64,000 bases of DNA from Bacteroides cellulosilyticus (GCF_020091405.1 NZ_CP081903.1:5580501-5644500); one strand, 5' to 3'. Positions 34,835 through 43,250 are shown, counted from the first letter of the stretch. Notes: generated by a model not told the origin, from the letters alone. Program-made: numbers and translations.

Positions 34835-37165
34835 ATGAAAACAAAACTATTTTTACTACTGGCTGTCCTCTCCGTACTCAGTACGCAGGCACAGACCCTC
34901 ACAATCAAAGGACGTGTTACGGATACTTCGCAAGAAGCCATCATAGCCGCCAATGTATCGCTATGGACCACGGACTCCACTCTGGTGACCGGAGTGACTT
35001 CGGACACACAGGGTAAGTTTGCCCTCAATAAAATCAAGGCGGGCAACTACCGCCTCGCCATTACTTTTATCGGCTATCAAAGTGAAGTCATCCTGCTGAA
35101 ACTGAACAACAACCTCGACTTGGGCGACGTGCAGTTGCAGGAAGACGCTGTCAGTCTGGGTGAAGTGACCGTATCCGCCAGCAATGTGCTTCAACGCGTG
35201 GACCGTCAGATTATCCTGCCCACCGAGAGCCAGCTGAAACGCTCGTTCGGCGCCTACGACCTACTGAACAATCTCGGCATCGCCCGCCTGCAAGTGGACA
35301 ACTTGAGCAACAGCATGAGCGTCAGCGGCGGCGGAGCCGTGCAAACCCGCATCAACGGCATTAAGGTGACGGACAAGGAAATAGCCGCCGTCAGAGCCAA
35401 AGACGTGCTGCGCGTGGAGTTCATTGAAGACCCCGGCAAACAATACGGTGACGACGAACTGGGTGCCGTAGTCAATATTATCCTGCGTCGCCGCGAAACG
35501 GGTGGTGTGGTAAACTTCCAGCTTTCCGACTCACCCCATACCCTGTGGGGAGAGAATTTCCTGAGTGCGAAGTTCAACTACAAGAACTCCGAATGGGGCA
35601 TCGACTACTTCAACAAGAATGGCAAATACCACAGCCGCCTCGAATCTCACGAAACTTTCTATTTGGGCGACCGTACCATCGACCGCATCAAGGAAGGTAT
35701 CGAAGACGAATCTCCCGCACTCAGTTTCATCAACAACCTGAATCTGACTTACAATCTGACAAAAGCGGACAAGTATGTATTCAACGCCATCTTTCGCAAT
35801 AACCTCAACAACACTCCCTATCAAAATGAACTGAACCGGATGTGGGCAGTGGGCAGCACAGAGTCCATCTATTCGTACGTCAACAACCATACGTCCAGTT
35901 ATTCTCCGGCACTCGACCTTTACTTCCAGCACACCCTACCCCATCAGCAAAGCATACAGATGAATGTGACGGGAACGCTTATCCACACCAAGAACAACCG
36001 TAAATATAAGGAGTACAAGAACGAGAATACACCGTTGGCGGATATTCAGACACTGGTGGATGGCGACAAACGCTCCATCATCGGTGAGGCCATTTATGAA
36101 AAGAGTTTCAAGGATGTAAAACTAAGCGGCGGTGCCCGCCACTATCAGATGAGGACGGAAAATGAGTACAAAGGTTCCAACCCCACTACTTCGAAAATGG
36201 ACCAGTCGCAGACTTCCGCTTTCTTTGAGGTGCAGGGCAAGGTGAAGGATTTCAGTTATGCGGGTAGTGTGGGCATGACGCGCGCCTGGTTCAAGGAAAG
36301 CGACGAAGACCATGCTTACTATACCTTCACGCCTACCGTGCGATTGAGTTACAATTTGAAGAAAGCGGGCTTCCTGCGCTACCGGTTCAATATCAGTCCC
36401 GCCATACCGTCGCTTGGTTCGTTGACGGATGTGGAGCAGGCTATAGATACGATACAGATAGTTCGTGGTAATCCGTTGCTGAAAACATATCAGCAGTTCA
36501 CGAACTCTTTGTCTTACAGCTATTCGAAGAAGCAGTTCAATGCCAATCTGAGCGTGCGCCACCAGTATTACGACAGTCCCATCATGGAAAGTATCTTCGT
36601 TGAGGACGGGAAACTGATATTGAAAGATGAAAACCAACGGTCGTTCCAAAGCCTGAATGCGGAACTGATGATTGGTACCAATGGCGCAACGCTGTTCGGG
36701 CTGAAAGATTTCCTGACGCTTTATGCTTCGGGAGGATATACCCGCAGTTGGTCGGAGGGGCTGGAATACAGTCACACGTACGATGAATTCTATTACAGTG
36801 TGATGGCGCAACTGCAATACAAAGGGTTCTCCTTGCTCGGGCAGTTCCGGAAGGTGCAGAATAACTTCTTTGGTGAAACCATTAAGAAGAATGAGAATCA
36901 GACCGCATTTATGGCAATGTATGCCAAGCAGAACTTTCAGGCAGGGATCGGTGTTCTGTTTCCTTTCACCAATAATTATAAGGTGGGAAAAGAACGCATC
37001 AGTGAGGTGGCTCCCTTCCGTTCGGAAACTTTTGTGAAGGAGACGGGGCAGATGTTCATACTCCGTGTAGGCTATACGTTTGAGTTCGGCCGCAAACACA
37101 AAGCCGGAAACAAGGGATTGAACAATAGCGATACGGACAGCGGTATCATTGATATGCAGAGATAA
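34835..37165 (+). CDS. Outer-membrane beta-barrel receptor (TonB-receptor-like, OMP_b-brl_3 type)
   Basis: This 776-aa protein has a signal peptide (cut near TQAQ) and a CarboxypepD-regulatory-like domain (about 22-100; 'IKGRVTDTSQEAIIAANVSL'). A short plug-like domain follows (about 120-220; 'VQTRINGIKVTDKEIAAV'), then a beta-barrel of the outer-membrane beta-barrel family. The last strand ends 'LRVGYTFEFGRKHKAGN', with an unusual 20-residue hydrophilic tail after it. No SusD partner is adjacent, so it is not a standard glycan locus. The substrate is unknown. A terminator-like hairpin follows at 37225. Confidence 0.85.
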   Translation: MKTKLFLLLAVLSVLSTQAQTLTIKGRVTDTSQEAIIAANVSLWTTDSTLVTGVTSDTQGKFALNKIKAGNYRLAITFIGYQSEVILLKLNNNLDLGDVQLQEDAVSLGEVTVSASNVLQRVDRQIILPTESQLKRSFGAYDLLNNLGIARLQVDNLSNSMSVSGGGAVQTRINGIKVTDKEIAAVRAKDVLRVEFIEDPGKQYGDDELGAVVNIILRRRETGGVVNFQLSDSPHTLWGENFLSAKFNYKNSEWGIDYFNKNGKYHSRLESHETFYLGDRTIDRIKEGIEDESPALSFINNLNLTYNLTKADKYVFNAIFRNNLNNTPYQNELNRMWAVGSTESIYSYVNNHTSSYSPALDLYFQHTLPHQQSIQMNVTGTLIHTKNNRKYKEYKNENTPLADIQTLVDGDKRSIIGEAIYEKSFKDVKLSGGARHYQMRTENEYKGSNPTTSKMDQSQTSAFFEVQGKVKDFSYAGSVGMTRAWFKESDEDHAYYTFTPTVRLSYNLKKAGFLRYRFNISPAIPSLGSLTDVEQAIDTIQIVRGNPLLKTYQQFTNSLSYSYSKKQFNANLSVRHQYYDSPIMESIFVEDGKLILKDENQRSFQSLNAELMIGTNGATLFGLKDFLTLYASGGYTRSWSEGLEYSHTYDEFYYSVMAQLQYKGFSLLGQFRKVQNNFFGETIKKNENQTAFMAMYAKQNFQAGIGVLFPFTNNYKVGKERISEVAPFRSETFVKETGQMFILRVGYTFEFGRKHKAGNKGLNNSDTDSGIIDMQR

Positions 37166-37224
37166 ATGAAGTAAATTCTTATCGAAATATGGCTTTATTT
37201 CAACCCGCTTTGTGAAAAGAGGGA

Positions 37225-37312
37225 GCCCACAGGGCGAGGCGACGGAATTATACGAAATTGCTTCATGTATAATTCATTAATTACCTGACTGCCGCCTCCC
37301 CTGCGGGCATTT
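37225..37312 (+). terminator. Large nested hairpin after the beta-barrel receptor gene
   Basis: The outer arms are GC-rich and imperfect (37225-37241 with 37293-37308), followed by ATTTTTAT. Nested inside is a perfect 9-bp hairpin GAATTATAC (37245-37253) / GTATAATTC (37267-37275). It probably ends the receptor transcript. From here to the IS at 37661 there is no gene, only the 22-nt repeat array from 37566. Confidence 0.55.
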
Positions 37313-37565
37313 TTATGAACACCTTCTTGTGCTGTATAGTGGGGAAAGAAAACGGCAAGAGTGATTCGCTACGTCAACGATGGGTAAACATACGAAGAAA
37401 AGTCCTTTCGTTATTGTTATGACTTTTCCTCATATTGTCTTTTATCCAGTACTTATTCGTCCATCGGCTCCCGATTTACCCCGCAGCTTCGCATGGCTTT
37501 TCAGCACCTTACAGATACTTTCATAATCAATTAGAAAACAGGCAATTGTAGTTTTCTACACATAG

Positions 37566-37653
37566 GAAACGAGCGTTCCCATAAGGAGAAACTGCCGTTT
37601 CCATTAAGAGAAACGTCCGTCCCCATTAGAGGAAACTGGAATTCCCACGAGCA
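37566..37653. repeat. 22-nt tandem repeat array, left part, interrupted by the IS element
   Basis: GAAAC starts four units exactly 22 nt apart, at 37566, 37588, 37610 and 37632. Each unit goes on to a (T)TCCCA/(C)CCCAT block near its middle, for example GAAACGAGCGTTCCCAT. Two more units with the same 22-nt step are found beyond the IS, at 39244 and 39266. Confidence 0.8.
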
Positions 37654-37920
37654 GATGATGTGTACTGGTTTTAGTTGACAACTTCGTTTGTTATAACTGG
37701 ATTAGTTTACTCAATATACTTTAATATCTAAACAGGTTTACTTTTGTTTTTCTTATTCCTATTTTAGTTGTCTTTTGTTGGTGCTTGCAAATTTATGCAT
37801 CTTCCTTTATTTACGCAAGCCTTTTTCAGGAAAATGTAATGTTGCCAACAAACAAAAACTCTTCGGTCGGGGATCGCCCTAGCGGCAAGGGGCGGGACCA
37901 CCCGTCCCGACGAGCGGGTA

Positions 37921-38805
37921 TTATGCTGTAAATTCTACCGTTTCTCTGAGCACTTCCATAGGTGTCCTCATGTTTATCCCTTGATGAGGCCGCACATGAT
38001 TATATACATATACAGCATCTTCAATGCGCTTGCTTACTTGCTCGAAGCTCTCATCATCACAGTCGAATAGCCAACCGTTTTTAATGGTGTTGTTCATTCT
38101 TTCAGCCAATGCATTATGCAAAGGATCACCACACTGCGTCATACTGATGTTGATTTGATGCTCTTTAAGCCTCTCTACATATTTATTTGAGCAATACTGG
38201 ACACCCCGGTCGGAATGATGAATAAGAGTGCTCATGTCTATGTGATACTTCTCATAGAATGATATTGCCATCTCCAAAGCTTTCAAGGGTCCCTCCGTCT
38301 CAAGAGTTTTGTAAAGCGCATATCCCACGATGGCACGACTTGCCGCATCGGTAAGCAACGAGAGGTAAGCCCAGCCCTGACCGGTGTTTACGTAGGTTAT
38401 ATCCGCCACTACCATAGCGCCCAATCGCGTAGCGACAAATTTGGGTGTAACATTCAACAGATCGGGGTAGATATAGTAATTATGGTTCGAATTCGTTGTT
38501 TTAGGACGCTTGCGACTTGTACGTTGACACAAACCATTGGAGCGAAAAATGTCATAACAACGATCACGACCGATAACCATCTTTGGTCCAAACTTACTCA
38601 CGCAGCAGGCGTATAACTCGCGCATACCAGCTTTGGGCATGAGTTCCAACAGTTCCTTGCAGTACAACACGATGCTTGTGGTAAGGATATCAACCTCCAA
38701 ATGCCGGTTCACATGCTTGTAATAACCTTGTCGGGTTATGCCGAAGTAATCACAGAGGAACTTTATACAACCATGTTTGCGTCGGGTTGAGTGCCTCTGT
38801 GACAA
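37921..38805 (-). CDS. IS3-family transposase OrfB (DDE integrase)
   Basis: This 294-aa frame is the catalytic half of the transposase. An HTH_21-like region ('FGITRQGYYKHVNR') precedes the rve integrase core. The catalytic triad is readable as Asp135 (VADITYV), Asp199 (HHSDRGVQY) and Glu235 (NALAERMNNT). The D-E spacing of 35 is that of the DDE(35)E group. It is normally made as an OrfAB fusion by -1 frameshifting from orfA; a separate start at 38805 is possible but weak. Confidence 0.93.
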   Translation of the reverse strand: MSQRHSTRRKHGCIKFLCDYFGITRQGYYKHVNRHLEVDILTTSIVLYCKELLELMPKAGMRELYACCVSKFGPKMVIGRDRCYDIFRSNGLCQRTSRKRPKTTNSNHNYYIYPDLLNVTPKFVATRLGAMVVADITYVNTGQGWAYLSLLTDAASRAIVGYALYKTLETEGPLKALEMAISFYEKYHIDMSTLIHHSDRGVQYCSNKYVERLKEHQINISMTQCGDPLHNALAERMNNTIKNGWLFDCDDESFEQVSKRIEDAVYVYNHVRPHQGINMRTPMEVLRETVEFTA

Positions 38806-38813
38806 GGTGTCGA

Positions 38814-39197
38814 TTACTTGGCATCGGAGTTTTTTCGTACCTTGATATGATACGTGGATTCAGCAAGATTGATGAGTTCTTCGCACGCCTCATGACGTAA
38901 ACTCTCATCAGCAAGAGCCCGATGAAGTTTACGGTTCTCAGCACGCAATAGCGATAGTTCTTTCTGGAGCTCAGAAATACTAGAATCAATAGCATCGCTA
39001 TTTACCGGTTTAGGTGATATACCCATAACTTTGTCTTCCATTTGATACTTGTTAAGCCAATAAGTAAGAAGCTTGGCACAAAAGCCGTTACGCTTACAAA
39101 ACTGAGATTTGCTCTCGGGACTTGATAAATATTCACGAATATAAGACATTCGTTCATCATCACTGTAATAGTTGTACTTCTTTTTCGAATATTTCAT
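38814..39197 (-). CDS. IS3-family transposase OrfA (helix-turn-helix and coiled coil)
   Basis: This 127-aa protein starts at 39197 (MKYSKKKYN). The N-terminal half is a transposase helix-turn-helix ('SKSQFCKRNGFCAKLLTYWL'). The C-terminal half is a coiled coil with a leucine heptad ('SISELQKELSLLRAENRKL') for dimer formation. It ends shortly after the slippery heptamer at 38829-38835. Confidence 0.9.
   Translation of the reverse strand: MKYSKKKYNYYSDDERMSYIREYLSSPESKSQFCKRNGFCAKLLTYWLNKYQMEDKVMGISPKPVNSDAIDSSISELQKELSLLRAENRKLHRALADESLRHEACEELINLAESTYHIKVRKNSDAK
38829..38835 (-). promoter_or_regulatory. Programmed -1 ribosomal frameshift site A_AAA_AAC
   Basis: The minus strand reads CGA AAA AAC in the orfA frame, which gives the classic heptamer A_AAA_AAC. 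After a -1 slip the frame runs CTC CGA TGC and joins the orfB protein in the correct frame (…SQRHSTRRK). The orfA stop lies five codons further on. Confidence 0.85.
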
Positions 39198-39237
39198 CTT
39201 TATTTTCGATTTTTGAAGTGTCAACTTATTCAGTACA

Positions 39238-39744
39238 CTACAAGAAACGGTCGTTCCCATCGGTGGAAACGGACATTGACAGGGGAGATACGGGATTGAA
39301 AAGGGCTACACCATTCAGCAAAAAGGGTGTAACCATATGCCCAAAAGGGTGTAGTCATGTGCTTAAAAGGGTGTAGCCCCATCGGATATAAGGCAATTCT
39401 TACCCAAAACATGGGGAAATCTTCCTCTGAAAGAGGTTTTATCCGCTACATTTCGAAGCATCCCAATCATCCTCTTAAAGCCCATTTGATTGGAATTTCA
39501 CCATATACAGACATAGGGAAGCATTTACAGGAATATCACCATACAATATTCCTTTCATTCTCCCCATATGCTTTCTTTTTGCATTTTCATAATACGGATT
39601 CCCTGCATTCTTTTCCATCAAGCTCCGCAAGATGGCAAAACATTCAATCCGGCCATCTTTATCCCATACCTCTATGCAGAACAACAGATGACAAATATAT
39701 TCAGCAAACGAGAGTAAATATAGAGAACAAGGGAACGTTCAGTA
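39238..39744. other. Gene-free stretch between the IS and the nitroreductase gene
   Basis: The first 150 nt hold the right part of the IS-split 22-nt array (units at 39244 and 39266) and a second 22-nt array (39299-39386). The remaining 360 nt show only short frames with no family signature on either strand. Nothing else was recognised. Confidence 0.6.
39299..39386. repeat. Four exact-period 22-nt tandem repeats (AAAAGGGTGTA type)
   Basis: Units start at 39299, 39321, 39343 and 39365, always 22 nt apart. Each begins AAAAGGG followed by TGTA (or CTACA in the first), then a variable stretch containing CAT. Its sequence is unlike the neighbouring GAAAC array although the period is the same. Confidence 0.85.
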
Positions 39745-40311
39745 TCACTTAATAACCGTCACAGTACCTTCCGCCAACTTCTTTTCCTTCATCGGGGCGG
39801 CAGCGGCATAGCCTAAAGCGGCACAACCATATACGCGGTGATTTTCGGGGATGCCCAGCTTCGTAAGGAAAGCACGCACATCAGGATCATCACAAGTTTG
39901 TCCTAACTGGTTTATCCAGCAGGAACCGATGCCGAGGGACTTGGCTGCAAGGAAGATATTCTGCATGGCACAGGCACAATCCATGCTTGCCCACCACTGT
40001 GTCGGTTCGTTGGAAACAATGACGAGTGTAGGAGCATGATAATAACAACAATACGTCCGGCTATGTCCGCGTTCCTGCAAACGGGGTTCGTCGCTCTTGG
40101 CAAAAGCGCCTTTAATCTTTTCGTTCAGTTCTTCCAGCACAGCGCCATTCTGAATAGCGGTGAAATGCCACGTCTGGAGTCCCATACCACTGGGGGCATA
40201 GGTTGCCGCTTCCAGAATGGTGCTTAAATCTTCCTGCGAAATCTGTTGTTCCGTATAAGCGCGCACACTGCGACGCGACTTGATGGTCTTTAAAATCTCA
40301 TTCATACTCAT
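39745..40311 (-). CDS. Nitroreductase-family NAD(P)H:FMN oxidoreductase
   Basis: This 188-aa flavoenzyme has the nitroreductase pattern: an N-terminal 'KSRRSVRAYTEQQI' for FMN phosphate binding, 'APSGMGLQTWHFTAI', 'CACAMQNIFLAAKSLGIGSCWI' and a C-terminal 'VYGCAALGYAA'. Members reduce nitro compounds or quinones; in gut anaerobes some activate metronidazole. The natural substrate is unknown. The ATG overlaps the stop of the HpaII-like gene by one base (TAATG), so the two are translationally coupled. Confidence 0.92.
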   Translation of the reverse strand: MSMNEILKTIKSRRSVRAYTEQQISQEDLSTILEAATYAPSGMGLQTWHFTAIQNGAVLEELNEKIKGAFAKSDEPRLQERGHSRTYCCYYHAPTLVIVSNEPTQWWASMDCACAMQNIFLAAKSLGIGSCWINQLGQTCDDPDVRAFLTKLGIPENHRVYGCAALGYAAAAPMKEKKLAEGTVTVIK

Positions 40312-41438
40312 TATTTTTTTGTCAACCCAATCTTTACATTCAGTCTGAAATAATACACACCATTCTCTTTTTCAAGGAAACCGTACTTATCCTTATCTAC
40401 CGAGCCTTTCTCGAAACGAGTGTTCAGGTAAAGAAAATCGGCAAACGTGCGGCGCTCCGACTGATGATAGCAAAGCACCTCCCCTTCCGCATTTACCAGC
40501 AGAATGCCTTCTACGGCTGAGTCCGTACCGTTATAAATCTTTGCCGGACGCATGCCCAAAGCAAGTGCCAACAAGAACTGTTTCATCTTAAACTCATAGA
40601 AACCATGTTTGTTTATCAGTTCATCTTTTATCTTCAGGGGATTTATCTCTTTAATGCGCTCCGTCAGTTCGCTAACACGGGAAATTCCGTCGAGGTGCAT
40701 CATGCGCACCATCTCCGCCAACATACGGGGGAAGTGCAAATCAATCATCAGCAGGTTGCAACGGAACACACGGTCCGCCACATCCGAATATTTCAGTACT
40801 CCGCCCAGACGCTCAATCATCAGCATACGCTCAGTCACTTCCGTCGGAGACTCCGGCAAGGCATTTATCTTATTCACCGTAGGCGTAGCAAACTTAATGC
40901 CCGACTGTTCCAGTTTCAGGTTTGCCGTGCGTCCGCCATCCAGCAACGGGTTCATCGAACTGAGGCGGCAACGGACATTAAATCCCGTCAACGGTGCTTC
41001 AACGTGCCAGAAGGCAACAGAGAAATCCGTCCGGTCTTCCGTCTTCGCCTCCAAATCGTAGATATTGATGGCATCCAGAAAACCTTCCAGACCTTCGGGA
41101 ACTTCAATCATATCAGAACCGACAGTCGTTTTCAGCAATTCAAGTATCAGCTCTGCCGCCTCGCCAAAGTCTTCGCGGGGAATGTTCTGTTCTTCTTTAT
41201 CAGCCACAGAAAAAGTACTATCATTCTCCACCGTACCACTGACAATGCGAACATTTTCCTGTTCTATATAGTAACGACGCGTACCGTCATGTTCTTCTCT
41301 TTGTATCAGTGCCACGGGCCAACTCTCCGTTTCAACCTTCCGGGCTTGCGGTGTACCCAATGAAACTTTTCCATCTGCCAACAGGCGAAAAAATGTGTAG
41401 AGTTCGCCCAACTCACGCTTTGTTGCTTCGAATGCCAT
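40311..41438 (-). CDS. HpaII-type restriction endonuclease-like protein
   Basis: This 375-aa protein resembles the HpaII restriction endonuclease family, which cuts CCGG. The match is seen at the start ('KRELGELYTFFRLLADGKV'), in the middle ('GFNVRCRLSSMNPLLDGG', where family members read GFSIKSxLG) and at the end ('FADFLYLNTRFEKGS' and 'YYFRLNVKIGL'). The middle segment normally carries the catalytic Lys; here the position appears to be Arg-Cys-Arg. No methyltransferase gene is nearby. It may be an inactive or repurposed member, possibly linked to the coupled nitroreductase only by position. Family membership is judged by eye. Confidence 0.62.
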   Translation of the reverse strand: MAFEATKRELGELYTFFRLLADGKVSLGTPQARKVETESWPVALIQREEHDGTRRYYIEQENVRIVSGTVENDSTFSVADKEEQNIPREDFGEAAELILELLKTTVGSDMIEVPEGLEGFLDAINIYDLEAKTEDRTDFSVAFWHVEAPLTGFNVRCRLSSMNPLLDGGRTANLKLEQSGIKFATPTVNKINALPESPTEVTERMLMIERLGGVLKYSDVADRVFRCNLLMIDLHFPRMLAEMVRMMHLDGISRVSELTERIKEINPLKIKDELINKHGFYEFKMKQFLLALALGMRPAKIYNGTDSAVEGILLVNAEGEVLCYHQSERRTFADFLYLNTRFEKGSVDKDKYGFLEKENGVYYFRLNVKIGLTKK

Positions 41439-41466
41439 ATATCTATATATTATTTATAAGTGCGCA

Positions 41467-41474
41467 CAAAGATA
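41467..41474 (-). promoter_or_regulatory. -7 promoter box for the HpaII-like/nitroreductase pair
   Basis: TATCTTTG on the minus strand lies 28 nt before the ATG at 41438. Confidence 0.45.
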
Positions 41475-41564
41475 AGGAAATCCATACAAAAAAAGTGAAT
41501 GGATAAACTATTTCCATATGCAAACGTTTTATTTGAAACGTATAACATTAAAAAAAACGATGAT

Positions 41565-41774
41565 ATGGAAAAAGAAGAAAATACAGTAGCCATCACGGCT
41601 ACACCCAACGGACCATTTATTGTAGAAGGCAATTTCAAATTGATAGACCGGGAGGGAAAAGCAGAGGTACGAAAAGGAAGAATCGCCTTGTGTCGCTGCG
41701 GACGCTCTTATAAACAACCCTTCTGCGATGGTACACACCGGAAAATCCACTATAATGATTTATCTCTGAAATAG
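41565..41774 (+). CDS. CDGSH iron-sulfur domain protein
   Basis: This 69-aa protein carries the CDGSH [2Fe-2S] motif in full: CRCGRSYKQPFCDGTH, with three Cys and one His ligand. The N-terminal half is a small beta domain ('GPFIVEGNFKLIDREGK'). The start at 41565 (MEKEEN) is preferred over the upstream in-frame ATG at 41499 because the family starts here. Bacterial members are small cytoplasmic redox or Fe-S transfer proteins. It stands alone between two divergent or convergent neighbours. Confidence 0.92.
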   Translation: MEKEENTVAITATPNGPFIVEGNFKLIDREGKAEVRKGRIALCRCGRSYKQPFCDGTHRKIHYNDLSLK

Positions 41775-41810
41775 ACGTACCGGAGGAATTTTCTCCGGGG
41801 AGCTGAGACA

Positions 41811-42416
41811 TTACGCATCCTCTTCAAAGCGCAATGTCTCAACTTTTTCCAGACGCGCCCTCAACTTCGGCATCATCGACTTACGGATGCGAAGCGCCAT
41901 GCGGCAATCCATATCGTACGACTGTTCCAGTATTTCCGGCTCCTCCTCCTTGACAATGCGCATCACGTCATTCATAAAAGGGTATTCAAACAGGAAGGCC
42001 ACCGTTTCATCCACTGTTTTTTCTATAATCTCGGCAGCAGCTATCGCTTCGGCAGCAGCAGCTTTATAAGCGACAATCAGTCCGCTCGTCCCCAACTTGA
42101 TGCCACCGAAGTAGCGGACAACGATTATCAGTATATCGGTCAGTTCATTGGAGTTAATCTGTCCCAGGATAGGTTTTCCTGCCGTACCGGAAGGTTCTCC
42201 GTTATCATTGGCGCGGAAATCTTTACGTTCGGGCCCCAGCATATAGGCGTAGCAGACGTGGCGGGCATCATAATATTTCTTCTGATAAACTTCCAGATGC
42301 GATTTTACCTCATCGACAGTACGCACGGGCAAAGCGATAGCAATGAACTTGCTGCGCTTCTCAGTGTAAATCCCTTCGGAAGGGGCGCTTATGGTTTTGT
42401 AGGTATCTTCACTCAT
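41811..42416 (-). CDS. YigZ/IMPACT-family protein
   Basis: This 201-aa protein has the UPF0029 (IMPACT N) core: 'EKRSKFIAIALPV', 'DARHVCYAYMLG', 'NDNGEPSGTAGKPIL' and 'VRYFGGIKLGTSGLI'. A C-terminal ferredoxin-like DUF1949 region follows. Family members bind nucleic acid or ribosomes, and the role in bacteria is unsettled. A -7 promoter box ends only 4 nt before the ATG, so the mRNA may be leaderless. Confidence 0.93.
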   Translation of the reverse strand: MSEDTYKTISAPSEGIYTEKRSKFIAIALPVRTVDEVKSHLEVYQKKYYDARHVCYAYMLGPERKDFRANDNGEPSGTAGKPILGQINSNELTDILIIVVRYFGGIKLGTSGLIVAYKAAAAEAIAAAEIIEKTVDETVAFLFEYPFMNDVMRIVKEEEPEILEQSYDMDCRMALRIRKSMMPKLRARLEKVETLRFEEDA

Positions 42417-42420
42417 GCTG

Positions 42421-42428
42421 CAAAGATA
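42421..42428 (-). promoter_or_regulatory. -7 promoter box abutting the yigZ-like start codon
   Basis: TATCTTTG on the minus strand ends 4 nt before the ATG at 42416. A TTTT stretch lies about 20 nt upstream in the -33 position. Confidence 0.5.
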
Positions 42429-42628
42429 AGTATTCTTCTTGTTATGAGAAAATAGTTTCTAATCCTCTCTCTTTTTCAGACGAAACAGGCAGACTTTAGA
42501 AGTTTTTTCGTAAGTTTGTCAAAAGTACGACGCATTCCATTGAAAAAAGTCTGATTATGAGTATGTATCAGGGCCTCATACTGATAATCTTAGCATGCAA
42601 GGCCCTCCCATAAGTAACATTTATCACT

Positions 42629-43246
42629 ATGAACAACAAGCTGTTTACCTTTCTCGACCCTCTGCTGGGTTACATCGACAATGGTCGTTTCTTCCGCGAA
42701 CCCTTCCGCTGGCTCTATGTCATCTTTGCCGTATTGAACTTGCTGTTTCCTATTTTTATACTGGCAAAGGTCATCGAGATGGACTTCTTTAAATATGCCG
42801 AAGGGAAATTAATCCTTGCTTTCATTCTGCTGTTCATTATCCTTTGCGCAGGAGCATGGGGAAGCTATCTGCTCTGGATGAACCGGAAAAACAAACTGAA
42901 AGAAGCTATCCAGGAAGAAAATGAATTCATTGCCATTCCCGTTGTATCGCACCTGACACAGACGATGGGTGAATGGCTGGGACTTTATATCGGTGTCATC
43001 GGTACACTGTGTTCGATGGTTATTGCAATCTTTGCTGCCAATGAAATCAAATACATACTGCCGATACCTTCCGGTATGTTCTTCCTGATGCCTATATACG
43101 GCTTCCTGATTGTGGTGTTCGCACGTCTGCTTGCCGAGTTGTATCGCGCATTGGCCGTCATTGCCAACAACACCAAGAAACTGACAAAGATAGAAGCAAA
43201 AACCGAAGCCAAACTGGAAGATATAGAAGATATAGAGGAAATCTAA
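42629..43246 (+). CDS. Hypothetical four-helix membrane protein
   Basis: This 205-aa protein has about four hydrophobic segments: 'WLYVIFAVLNLLFPIFIL', 'LAFILLFIILCAGAWG', 'LYIGVIGTLCSMVIAIF' and 'GMFFLMPIYGFLIVVF'. A charged C-terminal tail is rich in Lys and Glu (KIEAKTEAKLEDIEDIEEI). No family was recognised. It ends 4 nt before the glycerate kinase gene, which suggests a two-gene operon. It may be a membrane scaffold, but no function can be given. Confidence 0.75.
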   Translation: MNNKLFTFLDPLLGYIDNGRFFREPFRWLYVIFAVLNLLFPIFILAKVIEMDFFKYAEGKLILAFILLFIILCAGAWGSYLLWMNRKNKLKEAIQEENEFIAIPVVSHLTQTMGEWLGLYIGVIGTLCSMVIAIFAANEIKYILPIPSGMFFLMPIYGFLIVVFARLLAELYRALAVIANNTKKLTKIEAKTEAKLEDIEDIEEI

Positions 43247-43250
43247 ATAT

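Larger units (their letters stand above)
37661..39237 (-). mobile_element. IS3-family insertion sequence (about 1.58 kb)
   Basis: Imperfect terminal inverted repeats are present. The left end reads TGTACTGGTTTTAGTTGACA (37661-37680). The right end, on the minus strand, reads TGTACTGAATAAGTTGACA from 39237. The element carries orfA and orfB with a -1 frameshift site. About 260 nt between orfB and the left end are non-coding, with a GC-rich hairpin near 37880-37918. No clear target duplication is seen. It is inserted into a 22-nt tandem repeat array. All catalytic residues are intact, so it may be active. Confidence 0.9.

Noticed and set aside
37566..39386. Possible CRISPR array (repeats at a regular 22-nt step)
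   Set aside because: Units are contiguous and degenerate without unique spacers of 30 nt or more, and there are no cas genes.
39475..39684. 69-codon minus-strand frame between the IS and the nitroreductase gene
   Set aside because: It looks slightly protein-like and may be a gene remnant, but no family or start signal supports it.
39357..39752. 131-codon plus-strand frame behind the 22-nt repeats
   Set aside because: It starts inside the repeat array, overlaps the nitroreductase end, and has His/Ser/Tyr-rich sequence without any domain.
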